A stretch of DNA of 64,000 nucleotides from an uncultured Clostridia bacterium (GTDB taxonomy: Bacteria > Bacillota > Clostridia > Christensenellales > Borkfalkiaceae): assembly GCA_944368775.1 (NCBI GenBank), contig CALVXB010000004.1, forward strand, positions 97,990 to 161,989. Direction: 5' to 3'. Made by a program: the position numbers and the translations under genes. Shown piece after piece: positions 26,120 to 35,599 of the stretch (its first letter is position 1; every line of letters starts with the position of its first letter). The notes under the pieces were generated by a model. The model searched no databases, was not told the origin of the DNA, and was given only the letters and a program-made list of their open reading frames with translations.

Positions 26120-27168
26120 GCGGTGACCTCCTTGCCGCCGTTTTCAGACGCCGCGCCGGTTTGCGCCGCGGGGGCGTTTTCAGACGCGGGGGCGGCGGAA
26201 GGCGCATCTTTTGCCGCGGGGGCGGCGGTTTGGGCCGCTGCGGGCGCGGAAGAGGCGGATGCGGGGGCAAAAGTTTCTGCTTCTCCCTCCCCTGCATTGC
26301 TGTGCAGCTGCAGGAGGGAGGCGAGCAGCGCGGGCATTTCGCGCCGGCCGACGATGCGGTCGACAAAGCCCTTTTGCTGCAAGAACTCGGCGCGCTGGAA
26401 GCCCGCCGGCAGCTTTTGGCGGATGGTCTGCTCGATGACGCGCGGGCCGGCAAAGCCGACGAGCGCGCCCTGCTCGGCGATGATGATATCTGCCTCGAAG
26501 GCGAAGGACGCCGAAACGCCGCCGGTGGTCGGGTCGGTGAGGACGGCGATGTATAAGAGGCCGGCCTCGCTGTGCTTGGCGACCGCCGCGCTGGTTTTGG
26601 CCATCTGCATGAGGGAGATGATGCCCTCCTGCATGCGCGCGCCGCCGCTTAAAATGAAGCCGACGACGGGCAGGCGGTTTGCGGCGGCGTACTCGAAGGT
26701 TTGCGCGATCTTTTCGCCGACGGCGTGGCCCATGCTGCCCATCTGGAAGCGGTAGTCCATGGAAAAGAGGGCGCAGCGCACGCCGCCGATGACGGCGGTG
26801 CCGCAGACGACGCCGTCTTTTTCGCCCGTCTTTTCGCGAAGGGCGGCGAGCTTTTCGTCGTAGCCGGGGAAGTCGAGCGGGTTGCCGCCCTCGACTTCGG
26901 AAAACAGCTCTGCGAACTGCTCGGCGCACAGCGCGATACGCGCGCGCGCGTCTATCTTTTTATAATGGCCGCACTTGGGGCAGATGCCGAAGTTGTCTCG
27001 CAGCTCGTCGGAGAGGATGATCTGGCCGCACTTTTCGCACTTTTCGACGAGTTTTTCGGGAATGGCCGCCTCTTTGGCGGGCTTGTCTGCGGGGGCGGCG
27101 TCTTCGCTGCCCTCGAGCGCGTTCTTCGGCTTGCGGAAGAAAAACTTTTTCAGATCTTCGAAATTCAA
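26116..27168 (-). CDS. accD: Acetyl-CoA carboxylase, carboxyltransferase beta subunit with Ala-rich tail
   Basis: The N-terminus has the zinc ribbon CEKC...CPKC (about residues 43-67), followed by the carboxyltransferase domain (GSMGHAVGEK, LSGGARMQEG). At 350 residues it is longer than the usual 280-300. The excess is an Ala/Pro/Ser/Glu-rich low-complexity tail of about 60 residues with no obvious fold. It overlaps accA by 4 bp. Confidence 0.95.
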   Translation of the reverse strand: MNFEDLKKFFFRKPKNALEGSEDAAPADKPAKEAAIPEKLVEKCEKCGQIILSDELRDNFGICPKCGHYKKIDARARIALCAEQFAELFSEVEGGNPLDFPGYDEKLAALREKTGEKDGVVCGTAVIGGVRCALFSMDYRFQMGSMGHAVGEKIAQTFEYAAANRLPVVGFILSGGARMQEGIISLMQMAKTSAAVAKHSEAGLLYIAVLTDPTTGGVSASFAFEADIIIAEQGALVGFAGPRVIEQTIRQKLPAGFQRAEFLQQKGFVDRIVGRREMPALLASLLQLHSNAGEGEAETFAPASASSAPAAAQTAAPAAKDAPSAAPASENAPAAQTGAASENGGKEVTA

Positions 27169-27240
27169 GGCCGTTTACTCCTTTTTTTCGATCTTTGGAG
27201 GCGGCAGCATCTCTGCCGCCGAAGGGAAGGCGCCGCGGGA

Positions 27241-28587
27241 TCAGCGGTAGTCCTTCAAAAACTTTTCTAAAAAGTTGGTGCAGTAGGTGCCGTCTTTGAA
27301 CTCGGGCTGCGCCAAAATGTCGCCGGAGAGTTCGGCGTTGGTGTGCACGCCGTCGATGACCAGCTCGCACAGGGCGGCCTGCATTTTGCGGATGGCCTCG
27401 GTGCGCTCGCGCGCGTACACGATGAGCTTGCCGATCATGCTGTCGTAGTAGGGCGGGATGACGTAATCTTGGTAGATGGCGGTATCGAAGCGCACCCACG
27501 GCCCGCCGGGGATGTGCATGAAGCGGATCTGCCCGCAGCTGGGGCGGAAGTTGTTGCGCGCGTCCTCCGAGTTGATGCGGCACTCGATGGCGCAGCCGCG
27601 CAGGCGGATGTCCTCCTGCTTGTAGATGAACTCGATGCCCGCCGCGATGCGGATCTGCCACTTGACGACGTCGATGCCCGTGACGTATTCGGTGACGGGG
27701 TGCTCGACCTGCAGGCGGGTGTTCATCTCCATGAAATAGAACTTGCCCTGCTTGTCGAGCAGAAACTCGATGGTGCCGAGGTTGGTGTAGCCGACCGTCT
27801 TTGCCGCGAGGACGGCGCAGCGCATCATCTCTTCGCGCGTCTCCGGCTTTAAGACGACGCAGGGGCTCTCCTCGATGAGCTTTTGGTTTTTGCGCTGCAT
27901 GGAGCAGTCGCGCTCGCCCAGGCAGACGACGTTGCCCTGCTCGTCGGCGACGATCTGCATTTCGACGTGTTTGACGTCGGTGAGGTATTTTTCGAGATAG
28001 ACCTTGCCGTTGCCGAAGGCGCTCTGCGCCTCGGCGGAGGCGGTCTGCACAGCCGTTTCAAAGTCTTCTTCCTTCCAGACGATGCGGATGCCGCGCCCGC
28101 CGCCGCCCGCCGCCGCCTTGACGATGACGGGGTAGCCGATCTCGGCGGCAAATTTTTTGGCCGCGGCGACGTCGGTGATCTCGTCGAGGCCGGGCACGAC
28201 GGGCACGCCCGCGGCCTTCATGGTGCGGCGGGCCTCGTCTTTATCGCCCATGCGGGCGATGACCGACCAGTGCGGCCCGATGAACTTGATGTTGCACTTT
28301 TCGCACAGCTCGGCAAAGCGCGGGTTCTCGCTGAGCAGCCCGTAGCCGGGGTGGATGGCCTGGCAGCCCGTCGCGATGGCGACGTCGATGATGGCCGTCA
28401 TGTTGAGGTAGCTGTCTTTGAGCAGCGCGGGGCCGATGCAGTAACTCTCGTCGGCGAGGTTGACGTGCAGCGCCTGCGCGTCCGCCTCCGAATAGACGGC
28501 GACGGTGCGGATGCCCATCTCGTTGCAGGCGCGGATGATGCGGACGGCGATCTCGCCGCGGTTTGCGATCAAAATTTTACTGAACAT
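27241..28587 (-). CDS. accC: Biotin carboxylase subunit of acetyl-CoA carboxylase
   Basis: The 448-residue ATP-grasp enzyme carboxylates biotin on AccB. It begins MFSKILIANRGEIAVRII, has the glycine-rich loop KAAAGGGGRGIR and the catalytic block FMEMNTRLQVEH. The start at 28587 is fixed by family alignment; a weak GGGA lies upstream. It sits 138 bp downstream of accB in the same direction. Confidence 0.97.
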   Translation of the reverse strand: MFSKILIANRGEIAVRIIRACNEMGIRTVAVYSEADAQALHVNLADESYCIGPALLKDSYLNMTAIIDVAIATGCQAIHPGYGLLSENPRFAELCEKCNIKFIGPHWSVIARMGDKDEARRTMKAAGVPVVPGLDEITDVAAAKKFAAEIGYPVIVKAAAGGGGRGIRIVWKEEDFETAVQTASAEAQSAFGNGKVYLEKYLTDVKHVEMQIVADEQGNVVCLGERDCSMQRKNQKLIEESPCVVLKPETREEMMRCAVLAAKTVGYTNLGTIEFLLDKQGKFYFMEMNTRLQVEHPVTEYVTGIDVVKWQIRIAAGIEFIYKQEDIRLRGCAIECRINSEDARNNFRPSCGQIRFMHIPGGPWVRFDTAIYQDYVIPPYYDSMIGKLIVYARERTEAIRKMQAALCELVIDGVHTNAELSGDILAQPEFKDGTYCTNFLEKFLKDYR

Positions 28588-28725
28588 ACTGTTTCCCTGT
28601 CCGTCTCCCGCCGCGTGCGGCGGGCAGCGAAAAGCGGGGCGGAGCGCAGCCCCTCCCCCGCGCTTTCGGCGATGCGCGCGCACCGTTGCGCGCGCCTGTT
28701 GTGCGGCCTTGCGCCGCCGCGCGGC

Positions 28726-29175
<450 letters not shown>

Positions 29176-29207
29176 GCTTACTCCTTCTTTTACAGTATCC
29201 TGCCCGC

Positions 29208-30440
29208 TTATACCTTGCGGAAGGCGAGGCAGCCGTTATGCCCGCCGAACCCGAGCGAGGTGGACAGCGCCGCCGCGAGGGGAGCGGAGACAGCCTCGTT
29301 GGGGGTGATGTCGAGGTCGCAATCCTCGTCTTTGACGCGGTAGTTGATGGTGGGCGGCACGACGCCCTCGTGCAGGGCGAGGACGGAGGCGATCGCCTCG
29401 ACGCCGCCCGCCGCGCCGAGCATGTGCCCGGTCATCGACTTGGTGGAGGAGACGTGCAGCTTGTAGGCGCCGTCGCCGAACACCTTTTTGAGCATGCGCG
29501 TTTCCGTTTTGTCGTTGAGGGGGGTGCCGGTGCCGTGCGCGTTGACGTACACGTCGCGGCCAGCCTCGATGCCGCCCTCTTTGGCGGCCAGCTCTACCGC
29601 GCGGGCGGAGGCGGTCGCCTCCGGGTCGGGCGCGGTCATATGGTAAGCGTCGTTGGTGCAGCCGTAGCCGACCACCTCGGCGTAGATCTTTGCGCCGCGC
29701 GCCTTGGCGTGCTCGTACTCTTCGAGCATCACCACGGCGCCGCCCTCGCCCATCGTAAAGCCTGCGCGCTCCTTATCGAAGGGGATGGAGGCGCGCGTCT
29801 TGTCCGTCGCCTGCGAGAGCGCCTGGCAGCTGATGAAGCCCGCAAAGCACAGCGGGGTGATGGCCGCCTCGCTGCCGCCGGCGAGCATGACGTCTGCATA
29901 GCCGTGCTTGATGGCGCGGTACGCCTCGCCGATGCTGTTGGTCGAGGTGGCGCAGGCGGTGACGATGCCGATGTTCGGCCCCTGCGCGTGATATTTGATG
30001 GCCACCGTGCCGGAGGCGATGTTCGAGATCATCATCGGCACGAAGAAGGGGGAGATGCGCCCCGGGCCCTTTTCGATGAGTTTGGTATGCTCGGTGACCA
30101 GCGTGCCGATGCCGCCGATGCCCGAGCCGATGTACACGCCGAAGCGGTCGGGAGCGACGCTCCCCTCGGCAAGGCCGGAATCCTCATACGCCTGCGTCGC
30201 CGCGGCGACGGCGTATTGGCAGTACAGGTCCGTCTTGCGCACCTCGCCCTTGGGCATATACAGCGTGGGGTCGAACCCGCGCACTTCGCCCGCGAAGGTG
30301 CATTTATAGCCGGTGGCGTCGAACTTGGTCACCGTGTCGATGCCGAGCACGCCCGCCTTCATATTGTTCCAGGTGGTTTTGACGTCGTTGCCCAGCGGGG
30401 TGACCGCGCCGAGGCCTGTTACGACCACTCTCTTTTCCAT
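29208..30440 (-). CDS. fabF: 3-oxoacyl-ACP synthase II
   Basis: The 410-residue condensing enzyme has the Cys-His-His triad: Cys in VTACATS (about residue 163), His in NAHGTGTPLND and His in STKSMTGHMLGAAGG. It elongates acyl-ACP with malonyl-ACP. It lies between fabG and accB in the operon. Confidence 0.97.
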   Translation of the reverse strand: MEKRVVVTGLGAVTPLGNDVKTTWNNMKAGVLGIDTVTKFDATGYKCTFAGEVRGFDPTLYMPKGEVRKTDLYCQYAVAAATQAYEDSGLAEGSVAPDRFGVYIGSGIGGIGTLVTEHTKLIEKGPGRISPFFVPMMISNIASGTVAIKYHAQGPNIGIVTACATSTNSIGEAYRAIKHGYADVMLAGGSEAAITPLCFAGFISCQALSQATDKTRASIPFDKERAGFTMGEGGAVVMLEEYEHAKARGAKIYAEVVGYGCTNDAYHMTAPDPEATASARAVELAAKEGGIEAGRDVYVNAHGTGTPLNDKTETRMLKKVFGDGAYKLHVSSTKSMTGHMLGAAGGVEAIASVLALHEGVVPPTINYRVKDEDCDLDITPNEAVSAPLAAALSTSLGFGGHNGCLAFRKV

Positions 30441-30469
30441 GATCTTCCTCCTGCTGTCGCCCTGCGGGC

Positions 30470-31210
30470 TCAGATATACATGCCGCCGTCCACTTTGAGG
30501 ACGACGCCGGTGATGTAGCGCGCGTCGTCGGAGACGAGGAACTTGACCGCGTTGGCGATGTCCTGCGTCTCCCCCAGCGAGCCGAGCGGGATGAGCTTAT
30601 ACATGGCCTGTTTCTGCTCGTCGGAGAGGGCGTCCGTCATCGCCGTGCGGATGAAGCCGGGGGCGACGGCGTTGGCGGTGATGCCGCGCGCGCCGAACTC
30701 TTTGGCGACCGTCTTGGTCAGGCCGATGATGCCCGCCTTGGACGCGGCGTAGTTGGCCTGCCCCGCGTTGCCCATCAGCCCGACGACCGAGCTGATGGAG
30801 ACGATGCGGCCGTAGCGCTTGCGCATCATGTGCGCGGTGGCGTGCTTGATCATGTTGAAGCAGCCCTTTAAGTTGATGTTGAGCACGCGGTCCCAATCTG
30901 CCTCGTCCATGCGCAGGATCAGCTTGTCCGCCGTGACGCCCGCGTTGTTGACGAGGATATCGATCTTGCCGAAGTCTTTGACGACGGCGTCGACGACCGC
31001 CTTGGACGCGGCGAAGTCGGAGACGTCGCACTTATAATAGCGCGCCGCGGCGCCCGCCGCGGCGATCGCGTCCAGCGTGTCTTTGGCGGCGCTTTCTTCG
31101 CCGTAGTCGACGACGGCGATGTCGGTGTGTTCTTGCGCGAGGGTGCGCGCGATGCACGCGCCGATGCCCCTGCCCGCGCCCGTGATGAGAGCTACTCGTT
31201 TATCAGACAT
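30470..31210 (-). CDS. fabG: 3-oxoacyl-ACP reductase
   Basis: A 246-residue short-chain dehydrogenase with the nucleotide motif TGAGRGIG, the NNAG motif and the catalytic YAASK with upstream Ser (SSVVG). It uses NADPH to reduce 3-oxoacyl-ACP. The start at 31210 has GAAGGA upstream; the longer open frame is not coding. Confidence 0.96.
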   Translation of the reverse strand: MSDKRVALITGAGRGIGACIARTLAQEHTDIAVVDYGEESAAKDTLDAIAAAGAAARYYKCDVSDFAASKAVVDAVVKDFGKIDILVNNAGVTADKLILRMDEADWDRVLNINLKGCFNMIKHATAHMMRKRYGRIVSISSVVGLMGNAGQANYAASKAGIIGLTKTVAKEFGARGITANAVAPGFIRTAMTDALSDEQKQAMYKLIPLGSLGETQDIANAVKFLVSDDARYITGVVLKVDGGMYI

Positions 31211-31277
31211 GATCCTTCTTTCCTTACAATAATAAAAATATAAAAGGGCGGTGCGCCGCGCTGAAAGCGCGGCGGGC

Positions 31278-32114
31278 TCACCCGCGCTGCACGAGGCCGG
31301 TGAGCACCTTGCCCGGGCCGACTTCGACAAAGGTATCCGCGCCCGCGGCGCGCATGTTGGCGACCGTGGCGGTAAAGCGCACGGGCGAGCGCATCTGCAG
31401 GGCGAGGGTGCGCGCATAGTCTCCCTCGTACGGCTGCGCCGTGAGGTTGGCGTAGACGGGCAGACGGGGGGCCTGCCACGAGAGGGTGCGCAAAAACGCC
31501 TCGAACGCTTCCGATTCGGGCGCGAGCTCGGGGCAATGGAACATGCCGGACACGCGCAGCTTCATCGCGCGGCCGCCGGCAGCCTTCACCTTTGCGGAAA
31601 AATCTGCCTCCGCCTCCGCGCGGCAGGCGACGACCGTCTGCAGCGCGCCGTTATAGTTGGCGGGGTGGGTGTTTACGCCGTCGCACAGCCCCTCGACGGC
31701 GTCGGCGGGCAGTTTGACGCAGGCGATCATGCAGCCGGGAACGCGGGCGGTGTACGCCTCCATCAGTTCGGCGCGGCGCACGATGGCGCGGAAGGCGTCC
31801 TCCTCCGAGAGCATGCCCGCAAAGCAGAGGGCGGGCACCTCCCCCACCGAAAAGCCGCAGGCAAAGTCGGGGGTGCCGCTCTCCTCTTCCTTCGCGTAGG
31901 CGTAGGCGAGGTCGGCGAGGAACATGGTCGGCTGGGTGAGCAGGGTGCGGTTGAGCTCCTCCTGCGTGCCGGAGAGCATCTTTTCGACGACGCCGGGGCG
32001 GATATCCTCGGCGACGGAGAAGAGTTTTTGTACTTTGGGCAGGTCTTTGACGTCTGCCGCCATGCCGGGGACCTGCGCCCCCTGGCCGGCGAAGAGGAAG
32101 GCTACACGTCCCAC
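31278..32114 (-). CDS. fabD: Malonyl-CoA:ACP transacylase, slightly short
   Basis: Has AGQGAQ at the N-terminus, the nucleophile serine in GFSVGE, and SGMFHCPEL near the catalytic His. At 278 residues it is about 30 shorter than most FabD proteins. It overlaps fabK by 13 bp. Confidence 0.94.
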   Translation of the reverse strand: MGRVAFLFAGQGAQVPGMAADVKDLPKVQKLFSVAEDIRPGVVEKMLSGTQEELNRTLLTQPTMFLADLAYAYAKEEESGTPDFACGFSVGEVPALCFAGMLSEEDAFRAIVRRAELMEAYTARVPGCMIACVKLPADAVEGLCDGVNTHPANYNGALQTVVACRAEAEADFSAKVKAAGGRAMKLRVSGMFHCPELAPESEAFEAFLRTLSWQAPRLPVYANLTAQPYEGDYARTLALQMRSPVRFTATVANMRAAGADTFVEVGPGKVLTGLVQRG

Positions 32115-33043
32115 TTGACGCCCTCCATCATCTTTTCTGCCTGCGCCATGATCTCGTCGACGATCTCTTGGGCGGGCTGGGCGCGCTTGACCATGCCGGC
32201 GATCTGCCCGGCGAGGAAGCAGCCCTCGTCGGCGTTGCCGTCCTTTGCGGCCTTGCGCAGCGAGCCGACGCCGAACTGCTCGAGCTCTTCGTCGGGGATG
32301 TTGGAGTTTGCCTCCATCTTGGCGTAGGTGTTCATGTAGGTGTTTTTGATGGCGCGCACGGGGTGGCCGAGCCGCTTGCCGGTGACCATCGTGGAGATGT
32401 CCTTTGCGGCGAGCACCTTCTTTTTATACTCCGCCGAGACGGTACATTCGTCCGCCACGAGGAAGCGCGTGCCCATCTGCACGCCGCAGGCGCCCAGCGC
32501 GAACGCCGCGACCATGCCGCGGCCGTCGCCGATGCCGCCCGCCGCGACGACGGGGATCTTTACGGCGTCCACCACCTGCGGCACGAGCGCCATGGTGGTC
32601 AGGTCGCCGACGTGGCCGCCGCTCTCGCCGCCCTCGGCGATGACGGCGTCGACGCCCGCGCGCTCGACCATCTTTGCGAGCGCGGTGGAGGCGACGACGG
32701 GCAGGATCTTGATGCCCGCCTCCTTCCACAATTTGACGAAGCGCGAGGGGTTGCCCGCGCCGGTGGTGACGACGGGCACCTTCTCTTCGGCGACCATCTG
32801 CGCCACCTCTTCGACGTGGGGGCTCATGAGCATGATATTGACGCCGAACGGCTTATCCGTCAGCGTGCGGCATTTGCGGATCTCCTCGCGCACCCAATCT
32901 GCGCCGGCGTTCATCGCCGAGATGATGCCGAGGCCGCCCGCGTTGGAGACGGCGCTCGCCAGGGAAGCGTCGGCGATCCACGCCATGCCGCCCTGGATGA
33001 TCGGGTGCCGGATACCCAGCAATCTGGTCAGTTTTGTCTGCAT
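32102..33043 (-). CDS. fabK: Enoyl-ACP reductase II (FMN type)
   Basis: The 313-residue TIM-barrel flavoprotein has HPIIQGGMAWIADASLA at the N-terminus, the catalytic-region EGGESGGHVGD and the flavin-binding AAGGIGDGRG and GTRFL. FabK performs the last reduction of the cycle in Bacillota lacking FabI. No fabI is seen nearby. Confidence 0.96.
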   Translation of the reverse strand: MQTKLTRLLGIRHPIIQGGMAWIADASLASAVSNAGGLGIISAMNAGADWVREEIRKCRTLTDKPFGVNIMLMSPHVEEVAQMVAEEKVPVVTTGAGNPSRFVKLWKEAGIKILPVVASTALAKMVERAGVDAVIAEGGESGGHVGDLTTMALVPQVVDAVKIPVVAAGGIGDGRGMVAAFALGACGVQMGTRFLVADECTVSAEYKKKVLAAKDISTMVTGKRLGHPVRAIKNTYMNTYAKMEANSNIPDEELEQFGVGSLRKAAKDGNADEGCFLAGQIAGMVKRAQPAQEIVDEIMAQAEKMMEGVKWDV

Positions 33044-33062
33044 AGCTTCGCCTGCTTTTAAA

Positions 33063-33290
33063 TTACTTGTTGGCGACCGCTTCGTCGATCTTTGCGACCA
33101 GCTCGCCGATGGTGGAGAGCTGCATATTGTCGCCGAGGGAGATGTCGTACGCCTCCTCGATCTGCATGACGATGTCGACTTTGTCGAGGGAATCGAACTC
33201 GAGGGAGTCGAACGTGGTTTCGGGGGTGATGTCGAGCTCCTCGCCCTTGCACTCGCTGAGGATCTCCTTCAATTTTTCTAACGTGTTCAT
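33063..33290 (-). CDS. acpP: Acyl carrier protein
   Basis: 75 residues, acidic, with the phosphopantetheine serine in the DSLD motif (EFDSLDKVDIV). It lies between fabH and fabK, with about 20 bp on each side. Confidence 0.97.
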   Translation of the reverse strand: MNTLEKLKEILSECKGEELDITPETTFDSLEFDSLDKVDIVMQIEEAYDISLGDNMQLSTIGELVAKIDEAVANK

Positions 33291-33308
33291 GATAAATACT
33301 TCTCCTTT

Positions 33309-34274
33309 TTATTGATTCTTTTTCCATTCTATGATGACGGCGCCGCTCGTCAGCCCTCCTCCGAAGGCGACCAGCAGCAGCTTGTCTCCGCAATGAAAGG
33401 TGCCCTTTTTGGCGTATTGATCCAACAGCACCATCACCGACGTCGCGCTCATGTTGCCGCACTCGTCGATGTTGAGCAGCACCTTGTCTTTATCGATCTT
33501 GAACTTTTTTAAACTTGCCGTGATGATGCGCACGTTCGCCTGGTGGGGCAGGTACCAATCGATGTCGGCAGGGGTCAGCCCCGCCTGCGCGCACGCCTCT
33601 TCGATATTGCGGCCCATCGCGTTGACGGCGAACTTGTACACCTCTCCCCCGTCCATCGTCAAAGCGAGCTTTTCCTGCCCGATCATATTGTAGGGGCTGT
33701 TCCCCTCGATGTTGGGCATGCGGATGGCGTGCAGGTCGGGGCGGGTCGAGAGTTCGCCCGCGAGGCGGCCTTCGCCCGCGCGCAGCACCATCGCGCCCGC
33801 GCCGTCGCCGAAGAGGACGCAGGTGGAGCGGTCCGTCCAATCGACCAGCTTGCTCATCGCCTCGCAGGAGACGACGAGCACCGTTTTGGCCTTGCCGGCG
33901 ACGATGAAGGAATCGGCGATCTCCATGCAGTAGAGCACGCCCACGCAGGCGGCGTTGATATCGAAGGCGGGCGCCGCAGAGCCGATGGCTCCCGCGACGG
34001 CGCACGCCGTTGCGGGGGTGACGGTGTCGCCGCGCATGGTGGCGCAGAGGACGAGGTCGACCTCCTCCCCGCCGATGCCCGCGTCGGCGAGCGCCTCCTT
34101 TGCCGAGGCGATGGCGAGATCTTCCAGCCGCTCGTGCGTGAGGATGTGGCGGCGGCGGATGCCCGTGCGCGTCACGATCCACTCGTCGGATGTATCGAGA
34201 AATTGTGCGAGGTCGTCGTTGGAGACGACCTTTTCGGGCAGGGCGCTGCCCGTGCCCGCAACGTAAAAAGACAT
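33309..34274 (-). CDS. fabH: 3-oxoacyl-ACP synthase III
   Basis: The 321-residue enzyme starts the fatty-acid cycle by condensing acyl-CoA with malonyl-ACP. Catalytic residues are visible: Cys in INAACVG (about 111), His in LPHQAN and Asn in CGNMSA. First gene of the operon running to accA. The promoter is at 34398-34426 with a leader of about 115 nt; no FapR palindrome is seen. Confidence 0.97.
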   Translation of the reverse strand: MSFYVAGTGSALPEKVVSNDDLAQFLDTSDEWIVTRTGIRRRHILTHERLEDLAIASAKEALADAGIGGEEVDLVLCATMRGDTVTPATACAVAGAIGSAAPAFDINAACVGVLYCMEIADSFIVAGKAKTVLVVSCEAMSKLVDWTDRSTCVLFGDGAGAMVLRAGEGRLAGELSTRPDLHAIRMPNIEGNSPYNMIGQEKLALTMDGGEVYKFAVNAMGRNIEEACAQAGLTPADIDWYLPHQANVRIITASLKKFKIDKDKVLLNIDECGNMSATSVMVLLDQYAKKGTFHCGDKLLLVAFGGGLTSGAVIIEWKKNQ

Positions 34275-34397
34275 ATCTGTTTGACTCCGAAGCCGCGCCG
34301 CGCGCGCCGATTTGCCCGAAACGCCTGCCGCCTGCGCGGCAAATGCGGGCGGGCGCGGAGAGGCGACCCTTACATACTTTTGCCTTATTCTGCTTTT

Positions 34398-34426
34398 ATT
34401 ATAGTAAATTCGGCCAACTTAGTCAA
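34398..34426 (-). promoter_or_regulatory. Promoter of the fabH-accA operon
   Basis: Minus strand: TTGACT (34421-34426), 17-nt spacer, TATAAT (34398-34403). Confidence 0.8.
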
Positions 34427-34479
34427 GCCATATCGTAAAAAATCGCACAGAATGGCCGCTTTGCAAGCGTTTTTTGCAC

Positions 34480-34510
34480 AAAAAACAAGGCGCGCCCGCG
34501 TGGGGCGCGC
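34480..34510 (-). terminator. fabZ terminator
   Basis: Minus strand gcgcgccc-cacgc-gggcgcgc then cttgtttttt. It separates the secB-fabZ transcript from the fab operon promoter. Confidence 0.8.
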
Positions 34511-34524
34511 TTTTTTGCCCCCTC

Positions 34525-34953
34525 TCAGCTGCGCTGCGGGACGATGGCAAAGGAAAACTCGGCGCTGGTGCACAGCTTGCCGTTCGCCTCGAGCTTGCCC
34601 TTGGCGAAGCAGAAGATGCCCTTGCGCGCGGTCAGATGCACCGTCATAACGGCGGTGTCGCCGGGGAGAAGGGGGTGTTTGAATTTGACGTTACTGAGCC
34701 CCGTGTACATGGGAACTGCATTTTTTGTATCCGGCAGCAGCGCGACCGCAGATTGGGCGATCATTTCGCATTGGATGACGCCGGGAACGATGGGATTGCC
34801 GGGGAAGTGCCCCTGCAAAAAGAACTCGTCGCCGCGGACGGTGTACTTGCCGACGGAGACGGGCTGCCCGTCCTCTTCGAGAAGTTCCACTTCGTCTAAA
34901 AGCAGCATGGGCTCGCGGTGAGGAAGGATAGTTTTGATCTGCTCTCTGTCCAT
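34525..34953 (-). CDS. fabZ: 3-hydroxyacyl-ACP dehydratase
   Basis: 142 residues, hot-dog fold. The catalytic His is in GHFPGNPIVPGV, and the start MDREQIKTILPHREPMLLLD is typical. It supplies the one cycle step missing from the downstream operon but is in a separate transcription unit with the SecB-like gene, 9 bp after it. Confidence 0.96.
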   Translation of the reverse strand: MDREQIKTILPHREPMLLLDEVELLEEDGQPVSVGKYTVRGDEFFLQGHFPGNPIVPGVIQCEMIAQSAVALLPDTKNAVPMYTGLSNVKFKHPLLPGDTAVMTVHLTARKGIFCFAKGKLEANGKLCTSAEFSFAIVPQRS

Positions 34954-34962
34954 CGTATCGCC

Positions 34963-35394
34963 TCAACTGTACATCTCGTTCGAGGAGGGCTCGCGGTCTT
35001 CGGGGAAGATGGAGCCGTTGACGACGGGCAGCACGACGGGCGCGGCGAGCGCGGCGGTCGTGAGGGTGGTGACGGCGGCGCGCAGGTAGGGATAGAGCAG
35101 CGCGGTGCCGCCGATGACGACTTCGCGCCTTTCTGCATCCGTCGAAGCGTCAGACTCGAACACGCCCGTGTAGGTGACGCACAGGTCGAAGGGCTTGGGC
35201 TGGTCGTCCGACTTTTCGATCTTGACGGTCAGCGTGACGAAGCAGATCTTTTCGTTTTCTACGGCGCGGCGCACCTTGCGCGAAAAGGTGGGCTTGAGTT
35301 CCATCCTCGCCCCGTTCTGCGCGCGGACGGCGTTGAGCTTAAAGCTCATTTCGTCGGCGCGGATGCCTTTGAGAGTGAAGTTCGTTCTTTCCAT
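34963..35394 (-). CDS. SecB-like protein-export chaperone
   Basis: 143 residues. The C-terminal half has the SecB-like pattern ALLYPYLRAAVTTL...PVVLPVVNGSIFPE, and the N-terminal strands also fit. SecB keeps preproteins unfolded for SecA in Proteobacteria; SecB-like proteins occur in some Clostridia. The start at 35394 has GGAG 10 nt upstream. It forms a two-gene unit with fabZ under the promoter at 35472-35500. Confidence 0.7.
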   Translation of the reverse strand: MERTNFTLKGIRADEMSFKLNAVRAQNGARMELKPTFSRKVRRAVENEKICFVTLTVKIEKSDDQPKPFDLCVTYTGVFESDASTDAERREVVIGGTALLYPYLRAAVTTLTTAALAAPVVLPVVNGSIFPEDREPSSNEMYS

Positions 35395-35471
35395 AAATCT
35401 ATAACTCCGCTTTCTGATTTTACGCGCGGCGGGCGCGCACCGAGACGCGGCGTGCGCCTGCGTCATATTCT

Positions 35472-35500
35472 ATTATACTTCGTTTGCGGCGGCTTGTCAA
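35472..35500 (-). promoter_or_regulatory. Promoter of the secB-like/fabZ unit
   Basis: Minus strand: consensus TTGACA (35495-35500), 17-nt spacer, consensus TATAAT (35472-35477). Confidence 0.85.
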
Positions 35501-35599
35501 CATTTCCTCCCCAAAAGTTGAAAAAGGGAGCGCGCGCCCGCGCCCCCCTCTCTGCGCCGCGGAAGCCCGCGGCGCATCGCTTTGCGATATGCCCGCCGC

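Noticed and set aside
34275..34397. FapR operator in the fab operon leader
   Set aside because: No TTAGTACC-type palindrome found.
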